Of a stretch of DNA of 36,661 nucleotides, positions 7,195 through 14,989 are shown piece after piece. The notes below the pieces were generated by a model. It ran no database searches. It was not told the origin of the DNA and worked only from the letters and a program-made list of their open reading frames with translations. A program made the position numbers and the translations under genes. Positions within the stretch are counted from its first letter, which is position 1; every line of letters begins with the position of its first letter. The DNA lies in IMG/VR virus record IMGVR_UViG_3300021964_000205, positions 1 through 36,661 of that record, one strand, 5' to 3'. Origin of the DNA: a virus.

Positions 7195-7931
7195 TATTTT
7201 ATAAGCTTTAAATAACTTTCCAAATCATCTGGGGTCCCTATAGGGAAGTGTAAGTTATAGAAGAAAGGGAGGATTTTCTTTCCCCTTTTTATAAGATAAT
7301 TATAGGTTGGAGCAACATAGAATTCGTTGTTGTACCTATCATTGGACTGTATCATTTCAATGGATGATGAAACAAAATCAGATCCTGAAGACCAAAAGTG
7401 AAGACCATTTGTTGCTATATTGGAGATTACTATTTTTTCCTTCACATCGCAAACTTCACCGTTGGGATCTAGTTTTACATAACTATTCTTCTTTGATGAG
7501 GATAGAAAACAACCCAAAAGACCATCGCATCCAGTAACATCAGCAAAGGACAGAAGTGTCTCCAGGTCAAAATCTAATATAATCTGATCGCAGTTAATAA
7601 CAATCAAAGGATCGTTATTATCTATAAGATCCTTTCCAACAAGTACAGTAGAAGCTGGTCCCTCAGTAAGTTTTGATACTGATAAAATGTTATAGTCGAT
7701 ATCCATATCAGAGATAGATTTTTCAAAATCACCCACTGGAAACATCTCCTCATTAACTATGAATATAAAATGAGCGCTTTCGTGATAAAGGTTTTTTATC
7801 ACAGCTCTTATCATATACTCACCGTTTACGTCGATAAAAGGTTTGGGTTTCTCATACCCAGCATCAGCAAATCTTTTACCAGCACCACCTAACGGTATTA
7901 AAATATTAATCTTTTTTGCTAATCGAGTCAT
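7194..7931 (-). CDS. Sugar-phosphate nucleotidyltransferase
   Basis: A 245-aa protein with an NTP-transferase (Rossmann-like) fold. It has the signature GGAGKRF (15-21), EKPKPFIDVNG (27-37), GPAST (91-95) and NCDQ (113-116) with the metal-binding Asp. Enzymes of this family join a sugar-1-phosphate or similar phosphate to an NTP and release pyrophosphate. The sugar and base cannot be read from sequence. The C-terminus (FPIGTPDDLESYLKLI) is usual for the family. I set the start at the ATG at 7931, inside the RuvC-like gene (26-bp overlap); the start at 7961 adds MTQLGYVCFC, which looks unlike the family. First gene of the carbohydrate cassette. Confidence 0.85.
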   Translation of the reverse strand: MTRLAKKINILIPLGGAGKRFADAGYEKPKPFIDVNGEYMIRAVIKNLYHESAHFIFIVNEEMFPVGDFEKSISDMDIDYNILSVSKLTEGPASTVLVGKDLIDNNDPLIVINCDQIILDFDLETLLSFADVTGCDGLLGCFLSSSKKNSYVKLDPNGEVCDVKEKIVISNIATNGLHFWSSGSDFVSSSIEMIQSNDRYNNEFYVAPTYNYLIKRGKKILPFFYNLHFPIGTPDDLESYLKLIK

Positions 7932-8580
7932 ACAAAAACAAACATATCCAAGTTGCGTCAATGATATCGTCGAGAGGCTTGTTTACATTACCAGAACCAG
8001 TAATCCACTCTCCCTTATTTTCATCCAGTATACTAGTAAAGGATCCCAAGTTAGTTTCTGGAAACTCCCTCTCAATAAGAGAATTGTAGAGTTCGTGTTT
8101 TTTTGCATTTCCTTTATACGCAAATTTTTTGACAGAGGTTGGTGAATAAACATAGAAGTTTTCGCTTCCTGTGTGATCAACAATCTTTTTTCTGAGAAGA
8201 GCGGTAGCCATCGAAATATCAATAAGTGCATTGCCATTAGAAGCAAAACTTAAGCCCTCCATAGCAACAATAATGTCATCACCTGCACAAATGCTTTCAA
8301 TCTCTACCCAGAACTCATCAACAAGTTGCTGGAAATAATCTATCTTTATTCTTTCCCTTTCCGAATACTCCTCTGGCATTTTATCCTTACCCATAAACAT
8401 AAGAACATAATGGTCTGCCCCAGATTCTGAAAGTATGTGATAAGGTTTCTTTGTATTTTTCTTAAGAGATTCCTCTGTTCTATCACTCCGGGTTAAAGAT
8501 CCCCAGGTAAACTCATTTTCTCTCAAAATACAAAATGCGGGTGAATTAAGCGAAAAGTCTATTCCGACTAATGTTTTCAA
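7906..8580 (-). CDS. RuvC-like Holliday-junction nuclease
   Basis: A 224-aa protein with an RNase H-fold RuvC core. Acidic residues are at the expected places: GIDFS (D8), MEGLSF (E108) and PLDDIIDA (D204, D205, D208). SPTSVKKFAYKGNAKKHEL (146-164) is the basic strand-helix segment preceding the last motif in RuvC proteins. T4 itself uses gp49 (endonuclease VII), so a RuvC-fold enzyme would replace it for resolving branched DNA before packaging. The start is TTG at 8580, giving MKTLVGIDF, directly at the first beta strand; no ATG fits. Its 3' end carries the start of the nucleotidyltransferase gene. Confidence 0.8.
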   Translation of the reverse strand: MKTLVGIDFSLNSPAFCILRENEFTWGSLTRSDRTEESLKKNTKKPYHILSESGADHYVLMFMGKDKMPEEYSERERIKIDYFQQLVDEFWVEIESICAGDDIIVAMEGLSFASNGNALIDISMATALLRKKIVDHTGSENFYVYSPTSVKKFAYKGNAKKHELYNSLIEREFPETNLGSFTSILDENKGEWITGSGNVNKPLDDIIDATWICLFLYDSISKKD

Positions 8581-8605
8581 ATTATAACTGTTTAAAGATA
8601 CACAC

Positions 8606-8613
8606 TATATATC
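8606..8613 (-). promoter_or_regulatory. GATATATA box upstream of the RuvC-like gene and cassette
   Basis: Minus-strand GATATATA between a terminator (8618-8644) and the RuvC-like start at 8580, about 26 bases upstream. The terminator directly before it implies new transcription starts here, so this is the best-supported candidate promoter for the RuvC-cassette operon. TATCTTTA follows a few bases later and could also be a -7 element. Confidence 0.4.
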
Positions 8614-8617
8614 AACA

Positions 8618-8644
8618 TAAAAAAGCCTCCCACTAAGGAAGGCT
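8618..8644 (-). terminator. Rho-independent terminator ending the structural operon
   Basis: On the minus strand the 8-bp stem AGCCTTCC/GGGAGGCT (one G-T pair) with loop TTAGT is followed by TTTTTT. It lies 34 bases past the stop of the 65-aa gene and marks the boundary between tail genes and the recombination/replication module. Confidence 0.88.
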
Positions 8645-8677
8645 ATTAATTGAAAGCGAATCTATAAATTATCTGTT

Positions 8678-8875
8678 TTAGGAGACTTGATATACGCGGA
8701 TCACTATATAATCACCTGCACTAAGAGAATCTAAAACAGTTTTCCAGTAAGTAGCAGAGGCTGGATCATCTGCGTTTAAAAGCTGGGCATCTGCCAAATT
8801 AGCAGTCCATCCAGAACTCGTCTTGTATTGGCTGTTTGAGCAATCTTGTATATGAAAATATGATGTTGTAGCCAT
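8678..8875 (-). CDS. Small hypothetical protein, last gene before the terminator
   Basis: A 65-aa protein I do not recognise. It starts MATTSYFHIQDCSNS, has an Ala/Asp-rich middle and ends in a beta-like stretch DYIVIRVYQVS. It has no membrane segment. The MATT start resembles those of the virion proteins in this block (MATVN, MASTQ, MASN), and it is the last gene of the tail block, 3 bp after the 81-aa gene. A small virion or fibre-associated protein is a reasonable guess. Confidence 0.7.
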   Translation of the reverse strand: MATTSYFHIQDCSNSQYKTSSGWTANLADAQLLNADDPASATYWKTVLDSLSAGDYIVIRVYQVS

Positions 8876-8878
8876 TTA

Positions 8879-9124
8879 TTACATCGAAGGCTTTACAACC
8901 TCACCTTTTTTTCCTGTATAGTTGTAATCGTTAATAAGCTTATCGTAACACTTCTTCATTTGATCATCAGTCAAGCAGCTAACGATGTCATTCAAAACTC
9001 TTTGATCGTTGCCAGAAGCAGCTACCAAAAGGTCCTTCATATGTTGTTTTAAATCGTCTTCGCCATACATTGGCTGACCGTATTTCATTTCGTTGATCTT
9101 AGTTAAATCTGAGAACTTTTTCAT
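8879..9124 (-). CDS. Small hypothetical protein with an MKKFSDLTKINE N-terminus
   Basis: An 81-aa, mostly helical, charged protein of unknown function. The N-terminus MKKFSDLTKINE contains I-x-E, the gp21-type cleavage pattern, and faintly resembles the left-edge gene's start. The rest (DDLKQHMKDLLVAASGNDQRVLNDIVSCLTDDQMKKCYDKL) reads as short amphipathic helices. A GATATATA box lies about 22 bases upstream, so it may have its own promoter. It could be a head-associated, regulatory or chaperone protein; nothing decides. Confidence 0.7.
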   Translation of the reverse strand: MKKFSDLTKINEMKYGQPMYGEDDLKQHMKDLLVAASGNDQRVLNDIVSCLTDDQMKKCYDKLINDYNYTGKKGEVVKPSM

Positions 9125-9145
9125 GTCTTAGTATTTTTTGTATTT

Positions 9146-9153
9146 TATATATC
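9146..9153 (-). promoter_or_regulatory. GATATATA box upstream of the 81-aa gene
   Basis: Exact minus-strand GATATATA in the short gap between the tail-tube-like gene (stop at 9154) and the 81-aa gene, about 22 bases before the ATG at 9124. Confidence 0.3.
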
Positions 9154-9714
9154 CTATCTTTCCCTACCAATTTCAAGATCAAGTCCAAGATAGTTACATC
9201 TAAAGCCAACATTGAATGTGTAAACTGATGGGCTGTTTTGGGTGTAATTAAGGTTTAGCTCTGAAAAAGATGTAAGGGTAACTTCCTTGAACATAACTGT
9301 TGTTAATATGTTCCCCTCATTATCCAGAGTTCTCAAAGGCAAGTTTTGAATATACGTGCCTGGGTTTTTAAAGTCCAGGTAGTCAAGTACTGTCTCGAGC
9401 ATTATAAAGTAATTTACAAATCCCTCTGCTATTCTAAATGAAATTTGAAATTCCCTGTTAAACAAATCCTGAACAGGGGTAGCACTTTGGTAAGTAATTC
9501 TCTTACCCAGATTTCTAACTTGCTCCGAAGAATCCATATTCATAGACGGAAATGTAACACTTTGTATTGTGCTATTCATATAAGAAGTAAGCGTGTCATA
9601 TGGTGTTGGCTGCTTCTTTAAATAGTCAATATATTTTTGGTGCACTTTCTCAGGAAAAAAGCCCTTAGGGAAAACGAAGTAAAAACTATTTGCTCTTGCG
9701 TTTAATATAGCCAT
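9154..9714 (-). CDS. Tail-tube-like structural protein
   Basis: A 186-aa beta-rich protein starting MAILNARANSFYFVFPKGFF. Size and layout match the gp19 tail-tube/tube-initiator family: an early strand, a loop with SVTFPSMNMD, strands around FNREFQISFRIAEG, and a final EVTLTSFSELNLNY with TFNVGFRCNYLGLDL. In that family the closing strands read like ELQLxxxxxxIQTFEVTLxxxY. The resemblance is structural-pattern level only. It could be the main tube protein or a baseplate copy of the same fold (T4 gp48/gp54-like). It follows the 854-aa protein by 21 bp. TATAAATG overlaps its start, so initiation signals are very AT-rich. Confidence 0.5.
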   Translation of the reverse strand: MAILNARANSFYFVFPKGFFPEKVHQKYIDYLKKQPTPYDTLTSYMNSTIQSVTFPSMNMDSSEQVRNLGKRITYQSATPVQDLFNREFQISFRIAEGFVNYFIMLETVLDYLDFKNPGTYIQNLPLRTLDNEGNILTTVMFKEVTLTSFSELNLNYTQNSPSVYTFNVGFRCNYLGLDLEIGRER

Positions 9715-9735
9715 TTATACAAATCTTTTATTATA

Positions 9736-12300
9736 CTATAAACGTCTTGCTGGTGGCGGAAATTGGGGTCCCTTGTTTGGATTACCGCTATCGTTGCCAG
9801 TTTGATTTGAGTTAGATCCTTTGTTTGACCCGCTTCCACCATTAGTCCTTCCTGAGGACGTATTACCATAACCTGAAAGGACTTCATATTGCTCATTGCT
9901 GAAAATACCGGCAACCGCTTGCTGGAATTCCTCTTTACCAATTCCGTTATAAAGTTTATATCCAGCTCCTGATGGATCTAAGAAATAAGCAAGAATATCC
10001 GAAGTACTCCAGCTTAGACTGATCTTACCCTGAACATCAGAAGCAATTGCACCTCTTCGTTGAGAAGGACTTAAATTTGATCCACCTAGATTTCTACCAC
10101 CAGGCCTAAAAGGTCTTCTTAAACCAGGCGTTCCTGTTTGATCGTTATCTCCACCTCTTGATCCAAACCTTTGCCAAGAACTTATATTTCTGGTTCTAAT
10201 ATTAGGAAATAGTCTAGGAAATAGATCAAACAATCTGTTTGAATTCTCTTCTTGGGGTTGTACATCTATCAGGGTATTTGTTTCTTTTGCTACCGTTTCG
10301 CCTTCAGCTATCCAATTTCCCCAATACAAAACTGAAGATGAATTAGAGGAAATCCTTGCAGTCCTGACCCCTCGGGTAGTAGCATTAGTTGCTTTAACCT
10401 GTGCTCCTATATCCGTGATAGAATCGTTCAATGAAAAAGGGCCGGAAGAAAGCTCTCTGTTAGTTACTTTAACATGTGCTCCTATATCCGTAATAGAATC
10501 GTTCAATGAAAAAGATCTGGAAGAAAGCTTTCTGGAGGTAGCTTTCAACCTAGAAACTCCAGCTTCTTCTAGTCTTGTTGATGTTTGCTCAACAGGTCTA
10601 TTCGAGATGTAAAATTTCTTATTATTAAACTGAAGAATCTTGGTAGATAGCGTTTCGTCTATTTTGAAAGCAAGCTCACCTTTAGCAGGCTTAGCAATGT
10701 TATTGTCCACTATCGAAGGAGCACTAACCTTCTTATTTTGATTATCAACAAATACCATTGAATATTCTCCGGACGAGGATAGGTCTATGTTTTTTGTAGT
10801 TCCATCTCCTGCTTTCTGGAAAAATGTAAACTTATAATAGTTATCAAAAGGGCTGATTTCGATGTAAGCCTTACCAACACCAAATGCAATAGATGCACTA
10901 GCTGTATCCTGATTGCCTGTATCCTCCCTCAATGTAGTTCCACTTACTTTCAGATTTGTTAAAGAGGTGTTAACTAAAGTTCTGTCAATGAAAACATTAG
11001 AGAATTTGGTGATTTCTTTCGGCTTTGGCCGGTTTGAAACCATGGAAATATTTGGTCCAGCAGTTACTTTGTTGTATATTTTTTGTTGTTGCGGAAGAAC
11101 CTGGAGTTGCAAAGGTTGTATCTCTGCACCATACCTACTAACATCATTTGATGTGTAAGTTGCTATACGTATAAGTCTTGATTGATCCTTATTATTAACC
11201 AATGTCATTGTATATCTTAGTGTAAACGAGGATGCTATAGAAGAATATCTAACTATCGGTCTAAGTAAGTTAGGTACGTCATAAGCTGTAGTCTGGTTAT
11301 TTGTAAAATTCGACGTATTAAGTAATGCTCCACCAACCTGTTCCAGGGTCTCGATGGTATGTTGTATGTAATAGCTGTTTCCTATCGAATTTTGGAATAA
11401 TATGAAGTCCTCAGGGAATCCGCCATTATCCGTTGCAAAATATTCGAAATAATCCCCCTGGTCAGAAGGTGCAATATAAGCTCCTATGTTTTTGAATGGA
11501 TCCGTTGACTCCAATGAAAGAGCTGCTAAAAGATCTACCCCATAAGTGTTATAGCCATTTGTTTTGGTAGTACTAAGGATTTGATAAGCTTTAATCCTCA
11601 TAGGAGCAGCTGTTTGATATCCTCTGCCGCTTTTGCTAGTTAATGCTGCAAGAGTTTTGCTCTTATTAGCACCAGAAGCAGCTCCATACTTATTGTTCAT
11701 GTCAACAAGACTAGGAATTTTCACTTCGTAGTACTTATCAAAGATATTAGATCCAATTGTAACAGGATTGGGATTTAAAGCATATGTTTGTGCAGATCCT
11801 TTAGAAAGCTTTATCTGAGAGAAGGTAACATAAGATCCATTTACATCTAAATATTGTACCTGGAGTACCAAGCCATCTATATTATCAAGGTTATATCCCG
11901 CCAGTACATGATATCTTATAGAATCATAGATTACACTTATGTTAGACGGAAATATTATGGCCAGATTAGAAGTAGGGGTAAGTTCTGAATTAAAATCGTT
12001 GTAAGGAACTATCAAACCAGGATCCAAAGTGATAAAGGTGTTGGAGTTTGTTTGGACAACACTATTATTTCTTGTATTCTGAGTGGTTGATTGGTCCTGA
12101 TCCAAATTCATAATTTGGATGTCGTTAGAGGGTTGTCCGTTATCATCCTCAAGAACACCATTTACCAACTTGTTAAATCCAATAGCAGGGGATCCGTTAT
12201 TTACAAAGTATGATTCCGGATTAGGCTGGTCAGCATATCGGTACTCCATAACTAAATATGGAGCTAACTGTACAAATTTTGATGTTGTTGAAAATGCCAT
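9736..12300 (-). CDS. Large virion structural protein with a 25-aa repeat and G/S/N-rich tail
   Basis: An 854-aa protein with no family I can name. The first two-thirds is beta-rich, with many short strands and few charged clusters, typical of baseplate or fibre proteins. Around 580-640 a 25-residue unit, SxSFSLNDSITDIGAxVKxTNRxL-like, is repeated in tandem. The C-terminus (last about 45 residues) is low-complexity Gly/Ser/Asn ending GPQFPPPARRL. It lies between the membrane/coiled-coil pair and the tail-tube-like gene. A baseplate or tail-sheath-associated role is possible; the sheath assignment is not supported by any motif I see. Confidence 0.75.
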   Translation of the reverse strand: MAFSTTSKFVQLAPYLVMEYRYADQPNPESYFVNNGSPAIGFNKLVNGVLEDDNGQPSNDIQIMNLDQDQSTTQNTRNNSVVQTNSNTFITLDPGLIVPYNDFNSELTPTSNLAIIFPSNISVIYDSIRYHVLAGYNLDNIDGLVLQVQYLDVNGSYVTFSQIKLSKGSAQTYALNPNPVTIGSNIFDKYYEVKIPSLVDMNNKYGAASGANKSKTLAALTSKSGRGYQTAAPMRIKAYQILSTTKTNGYNTYGVDLLAALSLESTDPFKNIGAYIAPSDQGDYFEYFATDNGGFPEDFILFQNSIGNSYYIQHTIETLEQVGGALLNTSNFTNNQTTAYDVPNLLRPIVRYSSIASSFTLRYTMTLVNNKDQSRLIRIATYTSNDVSRYGAEIQPLQLQVLPQQQKIYNKVTAGPNISMVSNRPKPKEITKFSNVFIDRTLVNTSLTNLKVSGTTLREDTGNQDTASASIAFGVGKAYIEISPFDNYYKFTFFQKAGDGTTKNIDLSSSGEYSMVFVDNQNKKVSAPSIVDNNIAKPAKGELAFKIDETLSTKILQFNNKKFYISNRPVEQTSTRLEEAGVSRLKATSRKLSSRSFSLNDSITDIGAHVKVTNRELSSGPFSLNDSITDIGAQVKATNATTRGVRTARISSNSSSVLYWGNWIAEGETVAKETNTLIDVQPQEENSNRLFDLFPRLFPNIRTRNISSWQRFGSRGGDNDQTGTPGLRRPFRPGGRNLGGSNLSPSQRRGAIASDVQGKISLSWSTSDILAYFLDPSGAGYKLYNGIGKEEFQQAVAGIFSNEQYEVLSGYGNTSSGRTNGGSGSNKGSNSNQTGNDSGNPNKGPQFPPPARRL
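10391..10540 (-). repeat. Tandem 75-bp repeat inside the 854-aa gene
   Basis: Two copies of a 75-bp unit start at 10391 and 10466, with a degenerate partial third beginning at 10541. The core of about 36 bases, encoding SLNDSITDIGA, is nearly identical in both. The unit is exactly 25 codons, so copy number can change without a frameshift. Confidence 0.85.
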
Positions 12301-12312
12301 TTTTATATTTCT

Positions 12313-13128
12313 TTATTTACCAAACTGCAAGAATTTTGGGGAATAGTAGAGGCCAACTCCAATAACTGGCCCAGCTTGATATCCGTTTGTAGTCAAAGAC
12401 ATGCCATAACCTACACCAACTCCAATTCCAAAGGGTTTTCTTGCACCCCTTAATGCTTTACGTGTACCTGGATCATCCACCATATCTAATGCCTGTATAT
12501 CATTGAATGAAATACCAGGGAAAGATGTTGAGGCCCTAACAAAAAGTCTATCAGTTTTGGGATCCCTATATAAACCAGTTATTAAGTCTATTTTTTGCTC
12601 AATTGTCATATTTACTGACCCAGGATTTATTAGGGTAAGTTCTTGTCCGTCCAGCACTGTATCGATAATTGTGTATGGCAGTCTCCCACTAACCAATAGT
12701 CGGTTAGTTCCAGGAAGTGTTGGATTATAGGTGAATCCTAAATAACTAGTGTCCTTGCCTATCTCATTTTCAACCGGGACAATTATTGTCGTGTCCCTAT
12801 AAACCACCTGTGTCTCAATAACAACACCCGGCTTTTTGTTCTTCGCTAATTCTAGTTTCTTAATAAGTGATTCCTGCTCCTCCGAAAGTTCGTTATACTT
12901 AAGCTGAAAAGCAGATTTTTCAGCAAGGACATTTCCAAGTTTAGATTCAACGTCTCTTACACTATCTTGTTGAGCCAAGAAGTTGTTCATGTTACGTTCA
13001 GCTTCCCTCTTAGCATCTTTAGAAATACCACATTGCCTAAAAAGCAAAAAAGCCATTATCACTACAGCGACAATGGGGGTAATCTTGTTGTTTAGTAAAT
13101 CTTTAACCTTGGGTAAAATAGGTATCAT
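12313..13128 (-). CDS. Membrane-anchored coiled-coil protein with Gly-rich C-terminus
   Basis: A 271-aa protein. A single hydrophobic segment (about 16-31, ITPIVAVVIMAFLLF) follows a short basic N-terminus, so it probably sits in the inner membrane with the C-terminus outside. A charged coiled coil follows (about 38-95), then a beta-rich domain with TTIIVPVEN. A Gly/aromatic-rich end (GIGVGVGYGMS...GVGLYYSPKFLQF) resembles outer-membrane-type beta strands. Similar anchored proteins are common in Bacteroidota phages and prophages. A spanin-like or superinfection role is possible but not shown. Its ATG overlaps the stop of the 78-aa gene (ATGA), so the two are co-translated. Confidence 0.75.
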   Translation of the reverse strand: MIPILPKVKDLLNNKITPIVAVVIMAFLLFRQCGISKDAKREAERNMNNFLAQQDSVRDVESKLGNVLAEKSAFQLKYNELSEEQESLIKKLELAKNKKPGVVIETQVVYRDTTIIVPVENEIGKDTSYLGFTYNPTLPGTNRLLVSGRLPYTIIDTVLDGQELTLINPGSVNMTIEQKIDLITGLYRDPKTDRLFVRASTSFPGISFNDIQALDMVDDPGTRKALRGARKPFGIGVGVGYGMSLTTNGYQAGPVIGVGLYYSPKFLQFGK

Positions 13129-13361
13129 TTCATATAAATTAATTTAAACGGATCTAATGTTCCATCCCCGTATTTTTCTTTAAGCAATTCCATAAAAAGA
13201 GACTCTTTATCCCTAAGGTCTTCCAATTCTTTAACTAAAGAACCCGCTTTTACGTGCAAAGAATCCATTTCCTCTTGCACAGACTCTATTTCAGAGCGTA
13301 CTTCAGAAAACCTGGATTTCAGGTAATTTGCTGTTTCTTTTTCTTTCTTTGTTAAATCCAT
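13125..13361 (-). CDS. Small coiled-coil protein
   Basis: A 78-aa protein that is nearly all heptad-like helix (KEKETANYLKSRFSEVRSEI onward to LKEKYG), ending DPFKLIYMK. It has no signal peptide or lipobox. The 4-bp overlap with the membrane protein's start suggests they work together, perhaps through coiled-coil pairing. Function unknown. GATAAATA lies 9 bases upstream of the start. Confidence 0.75.
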   Translation of the reverse strand: MDLTKKEKETANYLKSRFSEVRSEIESVQEEMDSLHVKAGSLVKELEDLRDKESLFMELLKEKYGDGTLDPFKLIYMK

Positions 13362-13394
13362 CTTATCTGTATTTATCCTGATTTAGTAACTTAG

Positions 13395-14981
13395 TTAAAA
13401 TCCTCCAAAGACTCCACCACCCCCTCCAGGTCCACTGCCTGTATCAACAGCAAGCGTGTATGTAATCCATCCACACTTGTAATTATCGTCAGAGAACGCC
13501 TGGTAATGTAATCTTTCACTTACTGTTGATGGGAAAAATGTAATCCTGATGTGCTGACAACCAGCTGTTCCAGCACCATTATCACTGATATAAACTTTTG
13601 CTGGTGACCCAACTCCTGATGCCTGAACAATTCTGATGCCACCAAAGGAATAGTTTGTACTATTCAGGAAGAAGTCGAAGGTTCTTGATTCAACCCCACC
13701 ACCGAAAGTTTCGGTAACCCAAGAAAAATTGTTTCCCAATGAAAGTAAAACCCTATCTGGATTAGAACCTACAGCCGGACTTCCTGAAGGTGGTGGTGTA
13801 ATCACACAGACGTCGTTTGTTGGGCTTCCACCTAAGACATAACTATCTGTCCCATCAGATAAAAAGTTTACAGAACTTGTGGTTATACCCTTTACTATTT
13901 TAAGCCCAGTAGCACCAACTGATCCGAAGGTAAATCTGTTTTGCCTACTGGCTGTGATAAGACTCTGATCGGTAGTGTTTAATATCTGAAGAAAATCGTC
14001 AGCTGTTTCGCTGGCTGACTGTAACTTCACACCGTCGCCAGAACCAGAAAGACTTGCCAAAGGAATATAAGGTGTGACCGGAGCAGCAATATAGCCTGTT
14101 CCGCCTGGGATTGAAATAGTAACATTGAAATCTGATGAACTTAAATTCACCAAACTAGAGGTAAAACTTAGGGATGATGAAGTAGAGATAGCAAAAGCTC
14201 CACTGGTTCCAGTGGCTGCAGTAAACGTTGTAGTACTTTGCGAAGAACCAACTACGCTGCTAGTTGTCGATGACAAGGACATAGTTCCACCGGTAGCAGA
14301 ATATGTTGACGAAATCCCACTTTGTAATCTTATTTCATCAGGAAAATGCCATCTGTGGTTGTATGAGGCACCAGTTTGGGTCCACTTAAAAGAAACTATG
14401 TTTCCGGGAGATTGTGTTAAAAAAGTCTTTGCGAACCCAACAATCGGGAAATCTGCAGTTTGAGAAGTATCAGTAGAAACCATCACTTTAGAAAAGTTAG
14501 GATTCATTGATGATGTAGCACCAACAGCATCAGAAAGCACCAGATCCTTGTTGCTTTGGTCACCATTTATATAAATAGCATTGTTTGAAGATGCGTTACC
14601 AGGACCAGAGATGCCAGTAATCGTTGAAAACACACCAGAAGATAAAAGAGTTTGCCCGCTGTCTATCCAAGAACCAGATGTGTATTTGTAAACCTGCTGA
14701 CCTCCAGTAACCCCTATATTAATCCAAATGTCACCCTCTTGGGAAACTGAAGAAATAGGCTCGGTTGTGGAAAAGAACCACTCAGCAGCTCTTTCACCTG
14801 TTGCTCCTGGAATTCCATCCCTTCCTGCCTGGCCTCTTATTCCAGTAGCTCCAACGTTACCTAATGGACCTTTCTCACCAACGCCATTGAAGAAGACCTC
14901 ATAAAAATTATGATTGATCTTATTAAGGATTGTGTCCTTATCATCACCAGGTAATATGTATTTTGTATTAAAGTCTGCCAT
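13395..14981 (-). CDS. Collagen-repeat tail fibre protein A
   Basis: A 528-aa fibre-like protein. The N-terminus (ILPGDDKDTILNKINHNFYEVFF) matches a module also at the start of the next gene and of the 296-aa fibre gene; it probably anchors the fibre. A collagen-like stretch of Gly-x-y triplets (GEKGPLGNVGATGIRGQAGR and on, about 37-66) follows. A conserved EPxxxxxxGDxWIN...YKYTSGSWIDSGQ module comes next, then a long Ser/Thr/Gly-rich region and a distinct C-terminal domain ending GSGPGGGGGVFGGF. Paralogue of the following gene. Receptor binding is a plausible role. Confidence 0.82.
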   Translation of the reverse strand: MADFNTKYILPGDDKDTILNKINHNFYEVFFNGVGEKGPLGNVGATGIRGQAGRDGIPGATGERAAEWFFSTTEPISSVSQEGDIWINIGVTGGQQVYKYTSGSWIDSGQTLLSSGVFSTITGISGPGNASSNNAIYINGDQSNKDLVLSDAVGATSSMNPNFSKVMVSTDTSQTADFPIVGFAKTFLTQSPGNIVSFKWTQTGASYNHRWHFPDEIRLQSGISSTYSATGGTMSLSSTTSSVVGSSQSTTTFTAATGTSGAFAISTSSSLSFTSSLVNLSSSDFNVTISIPGGTGYIAAPVTPYIPLASLSGSGDGVKLQSASETADDFLQILNTTDQSLITASRQNRFTFGSVGATGLKIVKGITTSSVNFLSDGTDSYVLGGSPTNDVCVITPPPSGSPAVGSNPDRVLLSLGNNFSWVTETFGGGVESRTFDFFLNSTNYSFGGIRIVQASGVGSPAKVYISDNGAGTAGCQHIRITFFPSTVSERLHYQAFSDDNYKCGWITYTLAVDTGSGPGGGGGVFGGF

Positions 14982-14989
14982 TTCTTAAA

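Noticed and set aside
8621-8677. Possible small RNA in the 97-bp gap between the 65-aa gene and the RuvC-like gene
   Set aside because: The gap is explained by the terminator hairpin and a candidate promoter; no further structure was visible.
9736-12300. Tail sheath (gp18) assignment for the 854-aa protein
   Set aside because: Size and proximity to a tube-like gene invited it, but no sheath signature was seen and the repeat and low-complexity tail argue against it.
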